This document shows, one piece after another, positions 57,073 to 64,000 of a stretch of 64,000 bases of DNA. Position numbers and translations under genes: made by a program. Position 1 is the stretch's first letter. Each line of letters begins with the position of its first letter. This DNA is from Batillaria attramentaria (Eukaryota > Mollusca > Gastropoda > Batillariidae): the NCBI GenBank assembly GCA_018292915.2, contig JACVVK020000060.1, positions 1,347,501 through 1,411,500 of the forward strand. The letters are read 5' to 3'. The notes beneath the pieces are model-generated. The model made no database searches and had not been told where the DNA came from. It saw nothing but the letters and a program-made list of their open reading frames with translations.

Positions 57073-57074
<2 letters not shown>

Positions 57075-57384
57075 GTTGTCACGTCGTCAGGCAGTGTGCA
57101 ACTGTCGACGAGCAGAGAAAAAGACAGAATTTCCAAGCATTCGGCTGCAAGGGACAACACAGCACGTAAAGAAGATACGCCTAAAAGAGATAGTGCTAGC
57201 TGCCGTGACAAAAACATGTTTATCTGCAAAACCCAAACCTTTAAAAAAAAACTTTAAAGAAAAACAAGGATATTACACTGGAAAAACCCAGAGTTTAAAG
57301 GCCCACTCTTCAAGATATATCTAGGTTCACAAATCGCCGGTTCGAAGTTGTTTTGATGGCGTCGAGCACTTTACCGTTTAAAGA

Positions 57385-57510
57385 GCTGAACTAATCATCC
57401 AGATACGAGTATTTCGAGCGTACAGGCACACTCACGAGAAAAAAAACTGTTCCAAAACATAAGTTGGTTCAGCAAAGAAGAAATTAGCCCGTTGAACTAA
57501 GTACTTCTCT
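57385..57510 (-). repeat. R3 dispersed repeat, partial
   Basis: Minus reading: AACTTATGTTTTGGAACAGTT, CTCGTGAGTGTGCCTGTACGCTCGAAATACTCG. Confidence 0.65.
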
Positions 57511-57605
57511 CATGAATGAACAGGTTTAGTAAAATTGACAATATTTCATTTGCGTGTGAAATGTTACACCACTCATATACATATCATACTGCCGTCATGA
57601 TGGGC

Positions 57606-57742
<137 letters not shown>

Positions 57743-58152
57743 TTCTCCCTCAATGACCCGAGTGGTTCTCCGGAAATAAACGACTTGATTTTGACTGGTC
57801 TTAGAGTACAGGCGTACTGTCTAGAGCAGCCGTTCCGAAGTTGTTTTCTGCGAAGCCTATAGAAATCGTAGAACTGACGCCTTAAAAGAGCCACCCCCTC
57901 CCCCTTCCCCAAGGTCTTTTCCTCGTCGTATCTTTTTCACTTGTCTGCCCATTAGATGCTTCCGTCGCCGCGGGGCCATTCATGTGGCTTGATCAGTGAA
58001 TGGTTAGTAGACATAAGTACAAATGGACGCAGAGGATACTGTTTGTGAAACAGCGGGTGGCCGTCAGAATAGTATAATATAGAGAATAAGTGGGGATGGT
58101 TGGGATTTCGCTAATCGTTGCATTTTCCTCGTGGTCTCTCGGAAATGTTATT

Positions 58153-58254
<102 letters not shown>

Positions 58255-58539
58255 GACACCCCGAGGGGGGGGGGGGAGAGGGGCACACAAGCAGACAAAT
58301 GGAGATACTGCGACAGACAGATGGGCGGACGGGCGGACAAACAGGCGGTCAGACAGGCAGACGTGCGGTCACAAAACCTAGAACATCGATACACGCTAAT
58401 CAACAGACGCTAGACAGATGAATCAAATCAATGTCACGCTGCCTCTCCTCGTTACCAGGGCTGCAGTTGCAACTAAAATACACGACCTAGACACGAAACG
58501 AAGCGCTGGTCCTACTGCAAGCCACACTGACACCAGCGA

Positions 58540-58740
58540 CATTTGGCTACGTGCCATAGATGCAAATCTGGAGGAAAACGCTATATATTCCTCTTACACA
58601 TAAGGTTGCAGATGACACCCTAGAATGCTTTAAATTTCACCAAAAAAAAAAAATCACAAAAATCAGGTAGCCATAGGCTCATGTGAAGAGTAAATTTTAA
58701 CAAATTCCAATATTCCGTTTTTTGGCAATAAAAAGTATGT
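58540..58740 (-). repeat. R4 dispersed repeat, truncated
   Basis: Only the left ~200 bp of R4, ending at CCGTTTTTTGGCAATA. Confidence 0.7.
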
Positions 58741-58922
58741 TTCCCTGCTCCTATGAAACACTTAAACTGACTTGCTAAAACGCATCTAACTGCACAGATT
58801 TTAGTCAAATTCTTTTTCTTTTTTTTTAAAGTTCCTCCAAAAAAAAGTATTTCCTCTTCTGAAGCACTTAAAATCTCGCCAAACTGCAAAGACTTTAGTT
58901 TAATTTTTTTTTAAACTCCAAC

Positions 58923-59320
58923 CGGCCTCCGTAGTGTAGTGGTTAGCACTTTGGACCATGCACCAGGAGACCCGGGTTCGACTCCCAGCCGAGGCAAGCG
59001 GGATTTTTCCTACCTAGGTCGGCTCCTACCCAGAGCGGGTGTGCTGTGGGCCCAATGGGGAGGCTGTTGTCACACAGCCGAGCTTCACCCACTTCACGGG
59101 TGCGACTTTGGGGGTGCTTCCCTTGGTATGACACGTCTTATGATGTGGATGATTACACGGCCGGTACGGCAGGTGCCGTAGTTCCCGCGCCTGGTTAACG
59201 CCGGGGATATTTATGACAGGAAGCGTGAAATGCGGCCCTGTCCCGCAGTCCCAAACAACACGGACCTCCGCCGTGGCATCATCTTACCATCATCCTCATC
59301 TCCATCATCATGCATTATGA
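58923..59320 (+). mobile_element. Second tRNA-derived SINE family
   Basis: The head GCCTCCGTAGTGTAGTGGTTAGCAC...GGGTTCGACTCCCAGCCGAGGC has A and B boxes and a pairing acceptor arm (one mismatch), but the anticodon arm does not fold into a normal 5-bp stem/7-nt loop, so it is a SINE head rather than a working tRNA gene. The body (TAGGTCGGCTCCTACCCAGAGCGGG ... GGTGCCGTAGTTCCCGCGCCTGGTTAACGCC) ends in a CAT/ATC-rich tail. Confidence 0.75.
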
Positions 59321-59469
59321 AAATTGCCCCAGCTTCCGCGCCCTCCATGGATTCAACCCATGACCTGGGAGGAACACCACTGGAGCTGGCAAAGAGTTGG
59401 GGCAAAGAGTTGGGGCAAAGAGTTGGGGCAGCCCCCCCCCCCCCCCAAAAAAAAAAAAAATAAAAATCC

Positions 59470-59745
59470 AGGGGAAAATACGCAATTTATCCTGTCGCCG
59501 GATAAAAATAGGCAACTTACTGTCACCGGACTGCATACGCGACTTATTCTGTCCCCGGAACAAAAATACGCGATTAATCCTCTCGCCGGACAACATACAC
59601 GAGTTATCCTGTCGCCGGACAAAAATACGCGATTTATCCTGTCGCCGGACAAAAATACGCGACTTATCCTGTCGCCGGACAAAATACACGAGTTATCCTG
59701 TCGTCGGACAAAGTATAAAGCTTATCCGGTCGCCAAAATTATACG
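59470..59745. repeat. 30-bp minisatellite, ~9 units
   Basis: CGCCGGACAAAAATACGCGA+(C/T)TTATCCTGT repeated. The central three units are identical or nearly so, the outer ones diverged. Confidence 0.93.
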
Positions 59746-60153
59746 ACAGCGATCAATATTCCTTTGACGAGAATGAAATATAAATCTTTACTATTGCCTA
59801 CTGCGCGCGCCTTCTAAGGTGAAATGCGATGCCTGTTGGACATCAGGAAAAAAATACTACTACAACTACAAACACCATGTATTACCTCAGCTAGCTGAAT
59901 TCATTACTTTGACGAACATGTTATAGTAATTTGCTACTGCCTTAATGTGATACTGGCCTTTTTGGATAAGGCGTGGGATACGTGGCTCGTTTGCTATCAG
60001 AAAACTACCATCTGACTAATCGAAGAAGAATTGTCAGAAAATATCTACTACTACTGACCGGGCTCATCATTATTCACATACTCGAATTTACCACAGTGAC
60101 GTCGATGAGAATGACGTAGTAATCATTTACTTGCTGCCTGTTGTGATACTGAC

Positions 60154-60305
60154 CTTTTAAGGTGTGAAATGCGTGATCCATTGGGCGTGAGGAAGGAAGA
60201 GTTGGACGGCCGCTTGGTGCTGTTTCGACGCGTCGTCAGCTGGGCGCCGAAGTTGGCGATCGACGCGGCCACCTCTTGGGTCAAACTGCCCCTCCTGGAG
60301 GACAT
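60154..60305 (-). CDS. PRR5: PRR5/Protor exon 1 (initial coding exon)
   Basis: First coding exon of the PRR5-like TORC2 subunit. It encodes residues 1-50 plus two bases of codon 51. The ATG at 60305 is the first in-frame Met after an in-frame TGA about 80 bp upstream. The exon ends AAAAG|GTCAGT, so the phase (2 bases left over) fits the next exon exactly. The peptide is basic and Ser/Thr-rich with two Arg-Arg-x-Ser motifs (RRGS at 4-7, RRNS at 26-29), typical basophilic-kinase sites; that they are phosphorylated is inference. The stretch VAASIANFGAQL looks like an amphipathic helix. The N-terminus is not conserved in this family, so assignment to the gene rests on strand, donor and phase agreement rather than homology. 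An additional 5' non-coding exon or alternative start cannot be excluded. Confidence 0.75.
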
Positions 60306-60449
60306 CGTCCTGGTTTGGCTGCCAGTCCTGGTACTCCCCTGGCACTTTTGTCTCTTTGTGTATTGTTCGTTCTTTTTTTTCTGGATTCACGTTCCCCGCC
60401 ACAGGGACTCACTTGATGTTGGTCCGTAGGAAAGTTAGACGCGTGTTCC

Positions 60450-61390
60450 TTCACATCAGCGTCTGTGCCACACACAAAACTTGACTGCGGGGTTTGTTTC
60501 AGGTGCAGCTTATAAGACCGTGAGTGTGCTGAACATGAATGTGACAAGGTGAAATGATTTATGTGGACGCCTTTACCGGTCACACGCGAAGCCTCAGGGA
60601 CCTGGATAGTTCTGTTTTGGATGGTTCCTTAACGAAAGTTGTTCGTGTATTCCTTCACATCTCAGTTTGTGCACGACACGGTTTCACGATTAACGTGGAC
60701 TTTTCGCATGAGTTCCTTATCACAACTGAGTTCACGTTGCGTCACACACCAAACTTCAGTGACTGAGAGTTTAGTCTCAGCTTATCATGAACGGCCGTGC
60801 ACGAATATTTGACACGGTCGAATGATTATTGTGGAATCCGCGCGTTTCAAGTATACCCTCACAACCGTGACATTGCGACACACACCAAACCTCAGTGACT
60901 GATGGTTTTGTTTCACTGGCAGCTCCGGTATCTTGTATCACCGTACGTGCATGACTGCGGCGACATGGTCCAATGGTTTTTGTGGAAACCTCAGTCACAT
61001 AATTATAGTCCCTCACAGCATTGCGTCACACACTAAACCTTAATGTCTGAGGGTTGTGTCAGTTTCAGCTCCGCTTGTGTGACCGGCTGTGCACGAATGT
61101 GATAATTGTGGAATCCTGACATGTACTCCCTCGCAACTTTGCGTCACAGTGACTGGTGGTTTTGTTTTAGCTCCGCTTGGATGACCCGGCGTGTATGACA
61201 CGGCGGCCTAGCGATTTATGCGGGCTCTCCGCCTCTCAAGCATGCATGTGTGTTGTAGTCCATCTCACAGCCTTGTGTCTGTCTGCAGCTGGCTCATCGT
61301 TTCCCCGTCAGCTCATCCCAGAAGTAGCGGCCAGGCTTGCACACACCGACATACAGCAGTATAGCGCCGACACGGTCCACTGATTTTAAC
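60450..61390. repeat. Degenerate ~120-145 bp tandem array upstream of PRR5
   Basis: TTGCG(T/A)CACACACC(A)AAACCTCAGTGACTGA followed by GTTTTGTTTCAGCTCCG and TGTGCACGAATGTGA...GTGGAATCC recurs with markers near 60733, 60873, 61018 and 61139, plus weaker ones near 60450 and 61263. Confidence 0.8.
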
Positions 61391-62479
61391 GTGAGTCCTC
61401 CTTACGTCATGAGGGCAGATGGGTGAGCAATTTAAGGGTTATGTTCCATCTCAGTTTCGCTAGGGATCAGCTACACTGACACACACACACTCCTCACATT
61501 ACAACCTTTCTCTTTTTGGAACAGTCACCGATGACAGGACAAGAAAACGTAACCAGACCACGCGGTTGAATTATGTCGGGGCGTCCTAGCCAAGGCGCAG
61601 AGCAGAAAAGTACATTAACGTGTTTTTTTTGCGTCGTGGCAACTGCTCTAAACTGTTGAACTTTATTCACGCGCATTTCTCTGAGTGTTTTGGTCAGTTG
61701 GGTCCTTTCATATTACATGTATCTGCTGTTGTGTTTCCTGGGCAGTCAGCTGTCCATAAGTTGGTTTGTCGTCTGCAAAACGAGGGCCACAGGCTGAACT
61801 TATACACTGAGGCACCTGTGTTTCGAACAAGTCGCTGTATTTTCGGTCTATGACGCTGGTAGGCAAAACAAAACCATGTAGGTCACGAAAACCGAGACTA
61901 CTCACAGAATCGGTCTCATGTTTCAACATGAAACTACTCAGTCTTCGCTATGATCTCTTTGAGGTCTGAAAATGCTGTTAACTGTTTTGGATATTACGCT
62001 TGATATCTGATGTATCTTAACTTTAACAACAAAACCTTATTTGTCCATTTGAAGTAAACTTTGTCTATGGAATCAAACAAATACACACCTGTCGATCAAT
62101 AAAGACGAATAAAACTCCGGTTGCAATTCCGGGGGGAAAAAAAGAAAAAAAAGTATAAAAAAAATAAATAAAAAAAAACAGAGAGACTACTCACAGAATA
62201 AGTGCTAAGAACACAGACTGAGAGTCACAAACCGACGCACACTACACACTAAGTCTCCACAAAACGACCCGGACGGTCTCAGACTGTTCTGTCAAACAGA
62301 GTGAAAGGCACAGTTTCTAAGTCCCGACTATGGTCAGACTGATTCATCGTCTTAAAGTCTCTATGGCTGTTTTTAATGAGTTCTCGTAGGAAAAACTAAC
62401 TATACAGACTAACTTCTCTACCATCACTGTCACCATCATTGTCATTTTACGATGTCGTGTTAGGATGTATCACAGCTGT

Positions 62480-62725
62480 GTGTATGTAACGTGTATGTAT
62501 TTTCGTGCTGGTCTTAGTTACTTGAGCGGCGTGAGACCACAAATAACTAACACCAGTAATTTTCTGTCTAACTGGTCATTTTCACCAGTGCATGTCTGTT
62601 CATCGTTGTACAATGTGCGTGAGTGTGAGTGAGTGATAGGCGCATTGAGTTTTATGTAAAGAAAAGCGCCCTAGAAATACCATTTATTATCATTAATTTT
62701 ATTATTATTATTATTATTATGTGAC
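62480..62725 (+). mobile_element. LINE 3' UTR with (ATT)n tail
   Basis: GAGCGGCGTGAGACCACAAATAAC ... TGGTCATTTTCACCAGTGCATGTCTGTTCATCG ... GGCGCATTGAGTTTTATGTAAAGAAAAGCGCCCTAGAAATACCATTTATT, same family as 18780-19130. Confidence 0.75.
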
Positions 62726-63012
62726 ATGTATTTCATGTGTATTTCATGTGTATGTAATGTGACATGTATTTCATGTGTATGTAATGTGTATGTAATGTGA
62801 CATGTATTTCATGTGTATTTCATGTGTATGTAATGTGACGTGTATTTCATGTGTATTTCATGTGTATGTAATGTGACATGTATTTCATGTGTATTTCATG
62901 TGTATGTAATGTGACGTGTATTTCATGTGTATGTAATGTGACATGTATGTAATGTGTATTTCATGTGTATGTAATGTGACATGTATTTCATGTGTATCTC
63001 ATGTGTATGTAT
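62722..63012. repeat. 38-bp higher-order minisatellite of 12-mers
   Basis: Built from GTATTTCATGT and GTATGTAATGT(GAC) words; the composite GTGACATGTATTTCATGTGT ATTTCATGTGTATGTAAT recurs. Starts directly at the (ATT)n tail of the LINE. Confidence 0.93.
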
Positions 63013-63381
63013 TGCCTCGCCACTATTGTGAGGCGCCCAGAGCTCCAGCAGGAGGTTGTTCGCCAGACAAATCCTCATTATTATTATTATTATTATCATT
63101 ATTATGAAAACTGCCGTTTACAAAGCTCTAAGTCTGTTTGCCAAATGGACAGATGTTCCTTTCGACCATTGCGACCATTTCCGTGACTTTGCGGCTTCGG
63201 ATAGTAGAGAGAAATATGACTCTCTTTGGCCTAACGCTTCCATATCTGTACTACACGCCGATCGACAAAGTCGCTAAAAATAGCCACCGATCAGCGCTGT
63301 CTGGATGGTCTTCATTCCGCAGCCAGATGTCGCATGCTCAGTGTGCGGTACGTTTCTACGTCCGTAGATGAACACATACGC

Positions 63382-63556
63382 GGGTGGGTGGGTGGGTGTT
63401 TGGGGGTTTAACGTCCTTTTCCACCAAACAGGGTGATATCAAAGACGGGGCAACGATGATAAAGCCAGCACAAATATTTGGCCCCAGCCGGGATCGAACT
63501 CACGACCCGAGCATTAGAAGTCCAACGCTCTACCATTCGACCACCCCGGCTCCCCT
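63382..63556 (-). mobile_element. tRNA-derived SINE with perfect TSD
   Basis: TSD AACACATACGC at 63371-63381 and 63557-63567. Full-length, close to consensus, so among the youngest copies. Confidence 0.96.
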
Positions 63557-63895
63557 AACACATACGCCAACCCGAGTCAGCACAATGGTTTCAAATGCTA
63601 CACTGTATCCCATAATGACTGATTCTGGTGCACGGGTTAAGCACACTGGATGCCGAAGAGTTGTCCACAGCGTTGTTGAATGCCTGACAAACGTATTGAG
63701 AGAACTGCACTATATTCAAAGCACTATATATATAAAGTTGTAGATTTTATAGCTCGTGTAGCACGTTTTTAGGTTTTCTGTTTTTTGCTACATGTTTCCT
63801 CCTTGACAGAGTCTAGCGCAACCCAGTGGAGGTTGTTTTTGTTTTTGTTTTGTTTTTTGTTGTTGTTATTTTTTTTCGTTGTGGGTGCACAAAGA

Positions 63896-63897
<2 letters not shown>

Positions 63898-63953
<56 letters not shown>
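63898..63953. repeat. (CT)n microsatellite
   Basis: Perfect, ~55 bp. Confidence 0.97.
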
Positions 63954-63956
<3 letters not shown>

Positions 63957-64000
63957 GTAGTTTTAATCTGTCATAATTACTTACCAGTCTAGTCTGCCAT

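Larger units (their letters stand above)
60306..64000 (-). promoter_or_regulatory. Region upstream of the PRR5 start codon
   Basis: Presumed promoter/5' UTR territory of PRR5, by position only. No TATA box or CpG-rich core could be singled out by eye. Contains the tandem array 60450-61390, a LINE end, a 38-bp minisatellite and a SINE. Confidence 0.3.

Noticed and set aside
58923..58995. Functional tRNA gene
   Set aside because: A and B boxes are present but the anticodon arm does not fold normally and SINE body sequence follows without a terminator.

Overview
The window is animal nuclear DNA, most likely from a mollusc or another lophotrochozoan. The evidence is GT-AG introns of up to 34 kb, tRNA-derived SINEs, RTE-type and other non-LTR 3' ends, HARBI1/Myb-type Harbinger elements, and abundant (CA)n, (CT)n and poly-G tracts. 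There is no bacterial-style gene organisation, and almost every long open frame is a microsatellite or minisatellite read through.

One real gene can be assembled. It lies on the minus strand as six small coding exons at 60305-60154, 26274-26140, 3009-2929, 1739-1691, 891-834 and 583-492. All five junctions join in phase, giving 189 codons that run off the left edge. The protein is the invertebrate PRR5/PRR5L (Protor) subunit of TOR complex 2. It has a basic Ser-rich N-terminus, then the conserved HbrB-like helical core with KKGMVILREKI and DTWDYFFTEILPTLQAI. Nearly all the rest of the window is its introns: intron 1 is 33.9 kb, intron 2 is 23.1 kb, and introns 3-5 are 1.2, 0.8 and 0.25 kb. 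About 3.7 kb lies upstream of the start codon. Two further exon-like stretches on the same strand (28299-27730 and 21746-21682) may be alternative first exons.

The introns are built from recognisable repeats. (a) A ~170-bp tRNA-derived SINE has about 20 copies, many with clean target-site duplications (TSDs). (b) A non-LTR 3' end with a GCCGCG...CGCGGC stem-loop occurs in copies cut to 57-319 bp, four or five of them with 11-13 bp TSDs. (c) Another LINE family ends in (ATT)n. (d) There is a 5'-truncated RTE. (e) A HARBI1/Myb Harbinger, internally deleted, is nested inside a SINE; a related ~310-bp MITE is also present. (f) A ~330-350-bp MITE carries palindromic CRE sites. (g) Several unclassified dispersed repeats occur in 2-6 copies.

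Tandem arrays are also prominent. They include 20 near-identical 51-bp units in intron 2, a degenerate array in intron 1, a ~140-bp array just upstream of the PRR5 start codon, and 30-bp and 38-bp minisatellites. Coordinates of dispersed repeats were read by eye and are good to a few bases where a TSD is quoted, less otherwise.
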